A stretch of DNA of 64,000 nt from Ilex aquifolium (taxonomy: Eukaryota > Streptophyta > Magnoliopsida > Aquifoliales > Aquifoliaceae), in the NCBI GenBank assembly GCA_951799425.1, contig OX637406.1:26406390-26470389 (forward strand), given 5' to 3'. A program made the translations under genes and the position numbers. The notes under the pieces were generated by a model. That model was not told where the DNA came from. It searched no databases and was given only the letters and a program-made list of their open reading frames with translations. Shown piece after piece: positions 32,172 to 43,200 of this stretch (position 1 is its first letter; the number at the start of each line of letters is the position of its first letter).

Positions 32172-35100
32172 TTAATTACATTTTGGAATTCCAAACCGAG
32201 ATAAAATATTTTCTTTTAAAAACTTGATCACCGTTTGATGATCATTATTTCGGCATGGAATTGCTTCAACCCATTTGGATACATAGTCTACGGCTACTAA
32301 AATGTATAGATAGCCAAAGGAGGGGGGAAATGGTCCCATAAAATCGATACCCCAACAGTCAAAAATTTCGATCACCAAAATTGGGTTTAAAGGCATCATG
32401 TTTCTTTTTGAAATGTTTCCCAACCTTTGACATCTATCGCAAGTTACGCAAAAAGCATGGACATCTTGGAAAAGTGTGGGCCAGTAAAATCCACACTGCA
32501 AGATTTTTGCAGCGGTTTTTCGAGATGAAAAATGACCACCGCATGCTTCTGAATGACAAAATGTTATTACCTGTCTACTTTCCTGAGCGGGGATGCAACG
32601 TCTTATGATCTGATCCTTACAGTAGTTGAATACGTAGGGATCTTCCCAAAAGAAATTGCGGACCTCCCTCAGAAACTTCTTTTTGTCCATGGGAGTGAAA
32701 AATGGAGGAAGTGTTCCGGTAGCAAGGAAATTAGCAATATCAGCGTACCATGGGGTCTCATCAATCCTGAATAGTTGTTCATCGGGGAATTTTTCATTGA
32801 TTGGCAGTCCATCCCCATGAAATTCATAAGTTAATCTCGACAGATGATCTGCCACCACATTTTCCACACCCTTTTTGTCCTTAATGACTAAATCAAATTC
32901 TTGGAGCAAGAGAATCCATCTCAAGAGCCTTGGTTTGGCATCTTTTTTTGTAAGCAAAAATTTCAGTGCTGCATGGTCAGTAAATACAGTAACAGAAGAA
33001 CCAACAAGATAAGATCGAAATTTTTCCAATGCAAATACTACAACAAGTAATTCCTTTTCAGTTGTTGAGTAATTCATTTGGGCATCATTTAAAGTTTTAC
33101 TTGCATAGTAAATTACATGTGGCTTCTTATCTTTTCTTTGTCCCAAAACAGCACCTACAGCATAGTCACTAGCATCACACATCAATTCAAAGGGTGGAGT
33201 CCAGTCAGGAGGTTGCATTATTGGGGCAGAAATTAACATGCCTTTGAGTTTGTCAAAGGATTTTTGGCACGCTTCATTCCAGTCGAAAATGACATCCTGA
33301 CTCAAAAGATGACACATAGGTTTTGCTATGGTGCTGAAGTCTTTTATGAACCTTCTGTAGAATCCTGCATGACCTAAGAATGATCGAACATCCTTCACAA
33401 CCCTAGGAGCAGGAAGATTTCTTATCAAATCAATTTTTGCTTTATCAACTTTCATGCCTTCAGACGACACAATGTGACCCAAGACAATGCCTCGATTCAC
33501 CATGAAATGACATTTCTCCCAGTTAAGCACCAGATTTGCCTCTTTGCATCTCATCAAAACTTTTTCTAGGTTAGCTAGACACAAATCAAATGAGTCACCA
33601 TATACCGAGAAATCATCCATGAAGATTTCCAAAAAATTTTCGACCATGTCACTGAACAAACTCAGCATACATCTTTGAAATGTTGCAGGAGCGTTACAAA
33701 GTCCGAATGACATCCTTTTGAATGCAAAGGTGCCAAATGGACATGTGAATGTGGTCTTTTCTTGGTCATTCAGAGCTATCTCAATTTGATTGTATCCGGA
33801 ATACCCATCCAGGAAACAGTAAAATTCATGACCTGCTATTCTCTCGAGGACTTGGTCAAGGAAGGGAAGAGGAAAATGGTCTTTTCTAGTCACCAGATTG
33901 AGTTTTTGATAGTCAATGCACATTCGCCATCCTGTGATGACTCGTGTTGGCACGAGTTCATTTGCATCATTTTTGACTACTGTGACTCCAGATTTCTTTG
34001 GTACAACTTGGGTTGGACTAACCCATTTGCTATCGGAGATAGGAAAAATTATCCCTGCATCCAGGAGTTTGAGCACTTCCAGTCTCACAACCTCTTTCAT
34101 GTGAGGATTCAATCGTCGCTGCATTTGACGAGAGGGTTTTGAGTCCTCTTCAAGGTATATGGCATGATTACAAATTAACGGGCTAATACCTTTCAAATCA
34201 GCGATGGTCCACCCAATGGTGCTTTTGTGACTTTTAAGAACTTCAATTAATTGAGCTTCTTGCAAGTCTGTGATTTTTGAAGAAATTACCACTGGGTAAT
34301 ATTTATCCTCACCTAAAAATGCATACTTGAGATCAGATGGGAGCGGTTTCAGTTCAGGCTTTGGTGGCCTGTCACTTGAAGATAGTGGTTTTGTACCACT
34401 TGATGAAATTTCTTCAAATTTAGGAGCCCATGTCCCCACATTGAAGGTAGGGCACTCAATGGAGTTTTGTTCCAGAGAGTCAGATGAGTCAGATTTTGAC
34501 AAAGTTGATTCACTAAGATCCTCACAGAATGAGTCATTCAGATGTGCTTGTATCAATGACTCAATGGAATTTATTTCTCCTACCTCCTCGTACTCTCTTG
34601 GGTGTTTTGCAATGTCAAAGACGTTCATTTCGAGAGTCATATCCCCAAAAGTCAATTTCATAATACCATTCCTGCAATTGATTAGTGCATTGGAGGTTGC
34701 TAGAAAAGGTCGACCAAGAATGACAGGAATTGGAGTTTCTGAATGAACTTCTGGATGAGTATCTAGAACAATGAAGTCTACAGGGAAGACAAAATTATCC
34801 ACTTGGACAAGTACATCTTCAACAATACCCCTAGGAATTTTTACAGATCTATCTGCCAATTGGAGTGTGGTGCAAGTGGGTTTCAGTTCACCTAAACCCA
34901 ACTGCTGGTAGACAGAGAAAGGAAGCAAGTTGACACTAGCTCCAAGGTCTAACAATGCTTGCTCAATTTTGAAATTTCCAATGACACATGACACAGTGGG
35001 GCACCCTGGATCTTCGCACTTTGGAGGGATTTTGTGTTGAAGTAGGGCACTGGCTTGCTCTGTGAGGAAGGCTCTTTTTTGAACATTTTGGCTTCTTTTG

Positions 35101-36977
35101 ACTGTGCACAAGTCTTTTAGAAACTTGGCATAAGCTGAAACCTGTTGGATTGCATCCAGAAGTGGGATGTTGATTTTTACTTGCTTGAAAAGCTCGTAAA
35201 TTTCAGACTGATTGTTTGCTTTCTGTATGCTCTTGAGTCTATGAGGGAAAGGAGCAGGAATAGAATACGAGGCTTCTTCTTCCCTTGATGGCTCTGGTTC
35301 TTGTTCAATCATGGGATCACAGTCATTTTTTGTTGCAAGTTCTGGCTCACTTAATGGGTTGGCTGGAATTGAGTCTGGTTTTGGGTCTGGAATTAGCATG
35401 TTTCTGATGGACTTGTCAATCTTTTTGCCACTTCTCAATGTGGTGACAGTTTTGGCTTGGTCTTGTGGAGTTTCCATAGTTGATGGATTTCCCACCTGAA
35501 ATTGGCCTTGTGGAGGCTTTGGTTGGGCAGGAAATTTTCCCTTCTCATGTGTGCTCATGGACTGGGTCAGCTTTTGAATGTGGCATTTGAGATCCTCAAA
35601 AGATTGTGTGGTCTGGGCCTTGAAATCAATAAAAGCCTGAGTAGAACTATTGTTATAGCTCATTTGAGTTTGCATGAATTGATTCAATGTATCTTCAAGG
35701 TTCCTTTTGTGTGGTGGTTGATATGGAGGATATTGTGGAGGTACTTGAGGTGGATGTGGTGGACTTTGTTGATGAGGATATTGTGGAGGTCCTTGAGGTG
35801 GTTGTTGTGGACCTTGTTGCTGATTCATGGGGGTTGGTTGTGTGTTTCTCCAACTGAAATTTGGGTGGTTCCGCCACCCTGGATTGTATGTTTCAGAGTA
35901 TGGGTTGGAGTAAGGCTTGTTGAAATTGGAAATGGCATTTGTTTGTTCCAACAAAACTTCTTTGAATGCCGGTATGGTCGGGCATTCCCCAGTAGGATGC
36001 CCTGTTAGCGCACAAATCCCACACACTTGTTCTGTGGGAGGGACAACATCAACTTGATGGACCTTTTTCATCTCTAAAGCTTCAAGCTTTCGAGACAAAG
36101 TGGACATTTTTGCTCTAAGATCATCATCTTCTCTCAAGACATACTTACCCCCTTGGAAAGTAGGTGGTTTGGCTTCTACAGTGGTAGGAGATGCTGAGTC
36201 CCACATTTGAGAACTGTCAGATATGGTATCAAAAAAATTGAATGCCTCCTCCGGACTTTTTCCCATGAACTCTCCTTGAGCCATCATTTCGACAAACTGT
36301 CGTAACCTAGTGGGCAAGGAATCATAGAAAAAAACTGCCAAAGTCCAATTTTCAAAAGCATGGTGTGGACAAGATTGGAGAAGATCTTTGAATCTCTCCC
36401 AGCTTTGATAAAAAGTTTCCCCTTCTTTGACCGAAAAATTCATGATTTGTCTTTTGAGTGTATTAGTGCGGTGCAGAGGAAAGAATTTTCTGAAAAATTC
36501 ATTCTGTAGAGCCTGCCAATTAGGGATTGAAAGAGATTTTAAAGAATGTAACCATTGTTTGGCTTTATCCCTCAAAGAGAAAGAAAACAATTTCATTTTT
36601 GTCAATTCAGAATTGTCTTGAAATGTTCCACACACTTCTTCGAAGTCTTTGATATGCAGATACAGATTTTCTGCATCCAATCCATGAAACACGGGCAATA
36701 ACTGCACTGTCCCCGGCTTTACAGTAAAGAGGGGAGCATTTTCAGGAAAAATAAAACAAGAGGGGACACTATTCCTTGTGGGATGTAAGTAATCTCGCAA
36801 TGTTCGAATGTTGGGTACTTCCCCCTCTCTCACATGATCTTCACCCTGCCTATCAATATTTGCCATATTGAAGTTACAAGAGTCGGCTTCTGATTTGGGT
36901 GAAGGTGGTTCAAGTTGATTTACAGACCCAGAAGATTCAGCAGGCAAATTTGGATAGAGGCGATTGGTGTCAGTCAT
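32172..36977 (-). CDS. Gag-Pol polyprotein of element C (Athila type), integrase end missing
   Basis: One open frame of about 1600 codons; I take ATG at 36977 (MTDTNRLYPNL) because the frame upstream is a homopolymer-rich leader. Order: Gag (VKPGTVQLLPVFHG; SFSLRDKAKQW), CCHC knuckle CGICALTGHPTGEC (near 35.98 kb), Gln/Pro-rich linker, aspartic protease DLGASVNLLPFSVY (near 34.93 kb), reverse transcriptase with FMDDFSVYGDSF (near 33.6 kb), RNase H (DASDYAVGAVLGQR), and the integrase zinc region and start of the core (GIDFMGPFP). The single frame over gag and pol is normal for this group. It runs into the 3' LTR, so the integrase is not complete. Confidence 0.88.
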   Translation of the reverse strand: MTDTNRLYPNLPAESSGSVNQLEPPSPKSEADSCNFNMANIDRQGEDHVREGEVPNIRTLRDYLHPTRNSVPSCFIFPENAPLFTVKPGTVQLLPVFHGLDAENLYLHIKDFEEVCGTFQDNSELTKMKLFSFSLRDKAKQWLHSLKSLSIPNWQALQNEFFRKFFPLHRTNTLKRQIMNFSVKEGETFYQSWERFKDLLQSCPHHAFENWTLAVFFYDSLPTRLRQFVEMMAQGEFMGKSPEEAFNFFDTISDSSQMWDSASPTTVEAKPPTFQGGKYVLREDDDLRAKMSTLSRKLEALEMKKVHQVDVVPPTEQVCGICALTGHPTGECPTIPAFKEVLLEQTNAISNFNKPYSNPYSETYNPGWRNHPNFSWRNTQPTPMNQQQGPQQPPQGPPQYPHQQSPPHPPQVPPQYPPYQPPHKRNLEDTLNQFMQTQMSYNNSSTQAFIDFKAQTTQSFEDLKCHIQKLTQSMSTHEKGKFPAQPKPPQGQFQVGNPSTMETPQDQAKTVTTLRSGKKIDKSIRNMLIPDPKPDSIPANPLSEPELATKNDCDPMIEQEPEPSREEEASYSIPAPFPHRLKSIQKANNQSEIYELFKQVKINIPLLDAIQQVSAYAKFLKDLCTVKRSQNVQKRAFLTEQASALLQHKIPPKCEDPGCPTVSCVIGNFKIEQALLDLGASVNLLPFSVYQQLGLGELKPTCTTLQLADRSVKIPRGIVEDVLVQVDNFVFPVDFIVLDTHPEVHSETPIPVILGRPFLATSNALINCRNGIMKLTFGDMTLEMNVFDIAKHPREYEEVGEINSIESLIQAHLNDSFCEDLSESTLSKSDSSDSLEQNSIECPTFNVGTWAPKFEEISSSGTKPLSSSDRPPKPELKPLPSDLKYAFLGEDKYYPVVISSKITDLQEAQLIEVLKSHKSTIGWTIADLKGISPLICNHAIYLEEDSKPSRQMQRRLNPHMKEVVRLEVLKLLDAGIIFPISDSKWVSPTQVVPKKSGVTVVKNDANELVPTRVITGWRMCIDYQKLNLVTRKDHFPLPFLDQVLERIAGHEFYCFLDGYSGYNQIEIALNDQEKTTFTCPFGTFAFKRMSFGLCNAPATFQRCMLSLFSDMVENFLEIFMDDFSVYGDSFDLCLANLEKVLMRCKEANLVLNWEKCHFMVNRGIVLGHIVSSEGMKVDKAKIDLIRNLPAPRVVKDVRSFLGHAGFYRRFIKDFSTIAKPMCHLLSQDVIFDWNEACQKSFDKLKGMLISAPIMQPPDWTPPFELMCDASDYAVGAVLGQRKDKKPHVIYYASKTLNDAQMNYSTTEKELLVVVFALEKFRSYLVGSSVTVFTDHAALKFLLTKKDAKPRLLRWILLLQEFDLVIKDKKGVENVVADHLSRLTYEFHGDGLPINEKFPDEQLFRIDETPWYADIANFLATGTLPPFFTPMDKKKFLREVRNFFWEDPYVFNYCKDQIIRRCIPAQESRQVITFCHSEACGGHFSSRKTAAKILQCGFYWPTLFQDVHAFCVTCDRCQRLGNISKRNMMPLNPILVIEIFDCWGIDFMGPFPPSFGYLYILVAVDYVSKWVEAIPCRNNDHQTVIKFLKENILSRFGIPKCN

Positions 36978-37087
36978 AAAAAAAAAAAAAAAAAAATTAT
37001 TCACAATAAGGCAAAAATATACACAAAAAGAGAGGTTTTTTTTTTTTTTTTTTTTCACCTTTTTCTAAAAAGAGCACCTTTTATGAT
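36978..37087 (-). other. Leader of element C
   Basis: Non-coding leader between primer site and gag, with two long A/T homopolymer runs (36980-36998 and 37037-37057). Confidence 0.6.
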
Positions 37088-37105
37088 TCCCCGGCAACGG
37101 CGCCA
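37088..37105 (-). other. Primer-binding site of element C
   Basis: Minus-strand TGGCGCCGTTGCCGGGGA, tRNA-Asp type. Confidence 0.92.
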
Positions 37106-38024
37106 AAAACTTGGCTTGATCCGAAATGTGTACACCCAAGTGCAGGCGGTCAAGTTGTAGTAATAATCTGGTTTGAGTCCAGAGTCGAATCCTCAGGGAA
37201 CTATGGTTGGTGTTCTTTGAAGTAAATAGTGCGAAAGACTTGTAATTGGAAATATTATGATTTTGAAGTTGTTGGAAGTTTTGGATAGAATGTAAGATTC
37301 TTTCCAATGGGTATTTTGCTAGACAAAATATAAGATGATTAAATGTAACAAACACTCTTTGGTTCGGGAATCAGAATATGTAGTTGATTATCCGGTGCAT
37401 TATGATTGTGCTTTATAACTCAATTAACTCCCGTGTCAACGGCAAATTAATCGGAAGATAGGAATGAAGTGCAATAATGGTGGACATTGAAAGTTTGTCA
37501 TGAAGAGTTAGTTAGGGTACTTGCCTTGAATCAATGGATCTTTCCATGTAGGAGTCATCCATTTATCATAGAAAGATCCGTTGATTATACAAAGTACCTT
37601 TACTTTGCTAGGTGCATTCAATCACCCAAAAATCAAGTGGAGTATAGAACATTTAAGCATAAAGGTGATACACAAACATAATGTCCGGATTAATCTTTTA
37701 CATATCTATCATCCCTTCCCAAAGAGTGAATGAGGACTACTCACCCTTCATAGCTATGGTAAAGCTAGAATGATGAATGGTACTCATCCCCAAAAGGTGT
37801 TACAAAGTAAAATGCTCAAGCACTAGAAGTGAAATGCTTTAAAGTAAAATAGCTAAACAAGGAGCCGATCTTCGACAAAGAATGAGTGAATCACGTTCCA
37901 CCCTTCACGGCTTTGGTAAAGCTCTAGAAAAGTGGAAGAGTTTCACTCCTCTAAGGGGAAGAAGGAAGCTCCAACAATGGAAGTAAAAGAAAACAATACT
38001 TAAATTAAAAGAAAGCAATAAATA

Positions 38025-38230
38025 CTTGGTGTTTAATCCACAACCAAGAGATGATAATACATAAAAGAAAACAACAACTTCTTGGTGTTTAATCCACAAC
38101 CAAAATATAATAAAAACATAAAAGAAAACAATAACTTCTTGGTGTTTAATTCACAACCAAGATCTAATAAAAAGAAAACAACAACTTCTTGGTGTTTAAT
38201 TCACAACCAAGATCTAATAAAAAGAAAACA
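38025..38230 (-). repeat. Tandem repeat in the C 5' LTR (CTTGGT units)
   Basis: Second copy of the array at 31355-31560. Confidence 0.8.
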
Positions 38231-38402
38231 ATAACTCAAGAAAATAAATAAAGAAATAATACTTGAAAGATGATTCAAGAAAAATATTCAAGACCTTTGG
38301 AGTGTTTTCCACTAGGAAGAAATGTTCTTTACAAGAAAAATGAAACAAGAGAAGGATGCCCATTACAAGCCCCCAAGGGGGGTATTTATAGGCATCCAAA
38401 TT

Positions 38403-38610
38403 ACAAATATCCTAAAAGATATTTATCCTAAAATATATTTAATTACAAATATCCTAAAAGATATTTATCCTAAAAGATATTTAATTACAAATATCTTAAA
38501 AGATATTTATCCTAAAAGATATTTAATTTCAAATATCCTAAAATATATTTAAATATCCTAAAAGATATTTAAATACAAATATCCTAAAAGATATTTATTT
38601 ACAAATATCA
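38403..38610 (-). repeat. AT-rich tandem repeat in the C 5' LTR
   Basis: Second copy of the array at 31733-31940. Confidence 0.8.
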
Positions 38611-38852
38611 AGAAGATCTTGATTTACACTTTGATCTCCCTTTGTTTTGAGCTTTAATAATTTACACCCTATGCTTTGATAAGTTGCTCTCCATGCTTTG
38701 ATAATTGGCTCCCGTCGTTTTGACGCATAAAAACCTGAAAAGAACAACATTCAATGCATTATCCTTAATTCACACATTAACCCTAATTAGATTTATTTTG
38801 ACTATTTTAACTTTATTTAATTACACAATTGACCTTTTAATTTAATTACATT

Positions 38853-40281
38853 TTGCATTAATTAGGGTTAATCATGGCACAACGAGGGCCAAGTATCCAA
38901 GCGGTATAAAAAGGGGAAAAAATCATATTTCCCCCCATTGTTGGCTGCTGGGTTTTCCAAAAATGAGAATGGAAGAGAAGAGAGGGAAATAAGGGTTTTC
39001 TTCAAGCTTCTCTATAAGATCTACCGCTCTCTGTTTGTGAAATCGCTTTGGGCCAAGAACAAAGATTGTTCTACGCGACATAAGCTACAAAACCATATCA
39101 AAGATAGTGGGTTTCGCCAAGGTCTCAAGATCGAGATTTTCGGGATCAAGCAATTGAGGCTAGAGTTGAGTTTCTTGAAGCATCTCCCACTCGTATTACG
39201 CTTCAAGAGGTAGGATTTTTCTTCTAGCTAGGTTTATTTTCAACCTAGGGTTTTGTATGAAATGTGTAGCATGACTTGAGATGACATCTCTTGTCTAAAT
39301 GTATTTCTAGTGTAACTAGAGTATAGGAAATGGTATAAGAATGTATAAAACCAATTTTTGCATGAATTGGGTCTTGAATGAAATTGCTTGTTTTGGTAAT
39401 TTCATGAGAAATGTGTTGATTGGGCATGCTATGTGTTTACAATTATGCCTTGAAGGTGTTTGATAAAATGCCCATGTTGAGTTAGCGTGTTGGTTTCATT
39501 AAAAATGTTATAACATGTTTGGTGGACATTATGGAATGTAATTATATGCTCTTGATATGATTGGCGTTGTGAAAATGGTCTACGTCATGCTACACACGTG
39601 ATACGATGAACATGACATTAGAATTACAATTGTACATTACATTCCTTATGCATGGGAAGCATCATATTCGTGGGCATGTGACATGGGTGTGAGTGTGTGC
39701 ATAGTTTTGATCAAACACCATTCTTGGTGGACGATGAGTGGGCTCGGGAAAGTTGGATCAAGGTTCGATTGAGTCGCACAAGTTGCATTGAAAATAGGGT
39801 CGACTTAGCAAGAAGGGTTAGATTGTCCCTCGGGTGAGAGACCCAGCGATTTGGATACGCACTCCATTGGTATTGAGTCCATAAAGTGTGTCGGCGTATG
39901 CGGTGACATTGGTGGAAGTCCATAAATGTCGTGTCGTTTGGGTGCCCGTTGGTGGAAGTCCATAAAAACCCACCCCAAGAAAGACCCGAGATTTATAAAT
40001 AGTCATTGGATGTGTAACATCAATGGCAGGGGCTTGGAATATTCGGATTCATACGCATGACATTGCATGTGTTATGGTAAGCGGTGAAGGCTCGGGTTGC
40101 ATTACATGTGTGAGTCTGACCTCATAAAATGGCATGGCATTATGACATTCGTTATTGAAGTTGTATGATCTTGGATGAATGTTTGTTGGATTGTTGAATT
40201 GCATGTGAGCATTTCATATGCATCTAGGTTGGGGAGTAGCCTCTTTAGGAGGTACTTTATTGAGCGTGACTCACCCTTGGC
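38853..40281 (+). mobile_element. Tekay-type LTR fragment, plus strand
   Basis: Matches, in reverse, the E2 LTR: for example GGTTGGGGAGTAGCCTC near 40228 against 52780-52795, and the AAGATTGTTCTAC block near 39063 against 53910-53925. It contains TATAAAAA (38905-38912) and two GGTGGAAGTCCATAAA units (about 39913 and 39950). The LTR start is absent on the left, where C lies, and the right end changes into Athila gag of element D near 40270-40285. Frames here are not genes. Confidence 0.72.
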
Positions 40282-43200
40282 AGAGAATGCCCAATTTTGG
40301 GATATCACGGATCCTACCAATGTGTCAAGGTCCTCTCCGGGAAGTCAACCCTGTAGGGGGGATGTATGACTTGTGTGACCAAGAAGGTTTGCTTGCTAAG
40401 ATAGAAAAATTGTCCCATAAGGTGGAGAGCATAGAGGTTAATAAGAGGCATAAGGTGTCAAATGTAACTAAGGCTGAGGAATCTTGCCCAATATGTGAGA
40501 GTGTTGAGCACTCTATTGTGGAGTGTCTAAACATTCCGGCACTCAAGGAAGTATACCATGAGCAAGTAAATGCATTTAACCAAAGTAAGCAGTCATATTC
40601 TCCACACTCTAATACATACAATCTGGGATGGAGCTCCCATGCAAACTTTAATTGGAAGAATGACAACCCTATTCCTCATGGGTCCACCTCATTGTCACCT
40701 CCCATCCCACCTAAGCAAAATCCATCATTTTATGGTCATAGTCCATCTTCTAGCTCGCAATATCCACGGTCCAATCCACAAGGGTTTTCGCAAAACCCAC
40801 CTTAACAAGGGGTTGGTCAACAAGGACCACACAATCCGCCCACATACCAACCTCCTCACAAGAGAATTTTGGAGGATGTCATGCATCAATTCATTTAGAG
40901 TCAAACCACAATCAATAATCAAAATGCAGCCATTTTTAATGACATTCGGACACAAATCACTAAGTAGACTAATGCTATGGGGTCTTTCCAACAAGAAAAA
41001 GGGAAATTTACCGCTCAACCCGAAGAGAACCCAAAAGGTCAATATATGATTGAATCGTCCGATGTCACTAAAGAGAGTTTTGAGCAACTCAAGGCTATCA
41101 CCACTCTTAGGAGTGGAAAGGAAATAGACAAAACTATTTTACCTAAAGTCTCACCCAAAGCTACTTTGAAAAATGAAAAAGACACTAAGGGTAACTCCAA
41201 AGTGGGTGAACCAATTGAGAAGCCTAAGATTGTGGACTTGACTGTGAATGATTGTCCTATCCCGGCCCCCTATCCCCAACGGTTGAGGCCACCTACTAAA
41301 ATTGGTAACTATTCTGATATTCTTGAGAGGTTTAAGTAGGTAAAGATCAACATTTCACTCCTTGATGCCATCAAGCAAATTCCCTCTTGTGCAAAAATAT
41401 TGAAGGACTTACGTACCGTGAAGAGGAAGTTAAATGTGCACAAGAAAGCCTTCCTCACCGAGCAAGTGAGCACCATCTTGAGGACAAACACTCCACCCAA
41501 GTTCAAGGATTCCGGCTGCCCTACCATTGCCATCACCATTGGAAATTACCGAGTAGAGGAAACATTGCTAGACTTGGGAGCAAGTGTCAACCTTCTACCT
41601 TTCTCGATGTATCAATAACTACAGCTTGAGGAGTTAAAACTAACCTCTATCACTCTTCAACTAGCGGATCGAAGCGTGAGAACACCAAGGGGAGTAATGG
41701 AGGATGTGTTGGTCCAAGTGGAAAAAATTTATTTTTTTCGTCAATTTCATTGTGTTTGATACTCACCCCGTTGCTAACCCTAATTCACAAATTCCTATCA
41801 TATTAGGTAGGCCTTTCCTTGCAACTTCTAATGCCATGATCAATTGTAGGAATAGTCTAATGAAGCTTGCATTTGGAAACATGACAATGGATCACAATGT
41901 ATTCAACCTTTGCAAGCAACCGAGGGATGATGAGGAGATTCATGAAGTCAATAGGCTTGACACATTGGTGGAGCATCACATGGAATTTTTGTGCCATACA
42001 AGCATGAAGGAGGAAGAGTATCTCGAGGATGTGGAATCGGAGACTATGCAAGGGGTGGGGACTTGGAACTTGACATTTGAAAAACTACCAGCACAAGAAA
42101 AAATAATTTTTACATCCATAGTGCAACCACCCACTTTGGAGTTGAAGCCATTACCATCCACACTTAAATATGCATTCTTGGGGGACAACCAAACATTTTC
42201 AATGGTGATAAGCTCTTCATTGGAGTCGGGGCAAGAGGAAGAATTATTGCGAGTCTTGAGAAAGCATAAGGGAGTGATTGGTTGGACCATTGTCGACATC
42301 AAGGGAATTAGCCCTCTCATTTGCACTCATAGAATATATCTTCAGGAAGACACCAAGCCCTCCCAAAAACCACAATGAAGACTCAGTCCCATTATGAAAG
42401 ATTTGGTTAGAGATGAAGTGCTCAAGCTACTTGACGTGGGAATTATCCTTGTAATTGCCTACAGTAAATGGGTTAGCCCCACACAACTAGTACCAAAGAA
42501 GTCCGGAGTGACAATGGTGGCCAATGAAGAGAATGAGTTGATTCCAACACAGGTGGTCATCAGTTGGAGAGTTTGCATAGATTACTGGAAGCTTAACTCA
42601 TGCATTCGAAAATATCACGTTCCGCTACCATTCCTTGATCAAGTGTTGGAAAGGGTAGTCGGACATCTTTTCTATTATTTCTTAGATGGCTACTCCAGTT
42701 ACAATCAGATAGAGATTACCCTGAAGGATCAAGAGAAAACCATATTCACATGCCCTTTTGGAACATATGCCTATCGCCAAATGCCATTTGGGCTATGCAA
42801 TGCCTCGGGAACTTTTCAAAGATGTATGATGGGGATATTCAGCGACATGGTGGAAAAGATTGTAGAGGTTTTTATGGATGAATTCTCAGTGTCTAGGGAC
42901 TCGTTCGAAGGATGTTTGAAAAATTTGGAGAGAGTTTTAGAGAGATGTGAAGAGAGGAATTTGGTGCTTAACTGGGAGAAGTGCCATTTCATGGTAACTC
43001 AAGGGATCGTGTTTGGACACATTGTGTCTGCAAAGGGAATCGAAGTGGAAAAATCTAAAGTGGAAGCAATTTCCAATCTACCCACTCCAAGGATAGTCAA
43101 GGACATCAGATCATTTGTAGGCCATGCTAGTTTCTATCGCCGTTTCATAAGGATTTCAGTAAGTTGGTGAGACCTTTGAAAAATTTGCTAGCAAAGGATG

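Larger units (their letters stand above)
30796..32183 (-). mobile_element. 3' LTR of element C, partial
   Basis: Matches 37466-38852 at offset 6670. TATA box on the minus strand at 31714-31720. Confidence 0.88.
30796..38852 (-). mobile_element. Young Athila-type element C
   Basis: Minus-strand Ty3/gypsy element with a 5' LTR (37112-38852), primer site (37088-37105), one long gag-pol frame (32172-36977) and a partial 3' LTR (30796-32183). Shared LTR parts differ at about five of 1388 positions, suggesting an age near 0.15 million years. No third ORF or polypurine tract is seen and the flanks do not form a target repeat, so the element is incomplete, with about two losses. Left neighbour is a B-type LTR, right neighbour a Tekay-type LTR. 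Confidence 0.87.
37112..38852 (-). mobile_element. 5' LTR of element C
   Basis: 1741 bp with TG...CA ends (minus strand TGTAATTAAATT... to ...CAAGCCA). TATA box at 38384-38390 (minus). Its end next to the primer site resembles the X LTR, but its U3 with AT repeats does not. Confidence 0.87.

Noticed and set aside
32172-36977. Plus-strand frames opposite the C gag-pol (for example 35502-36008)
   Set aside because: They are shadows of a much longer, clearly homologous minus-strand frame.
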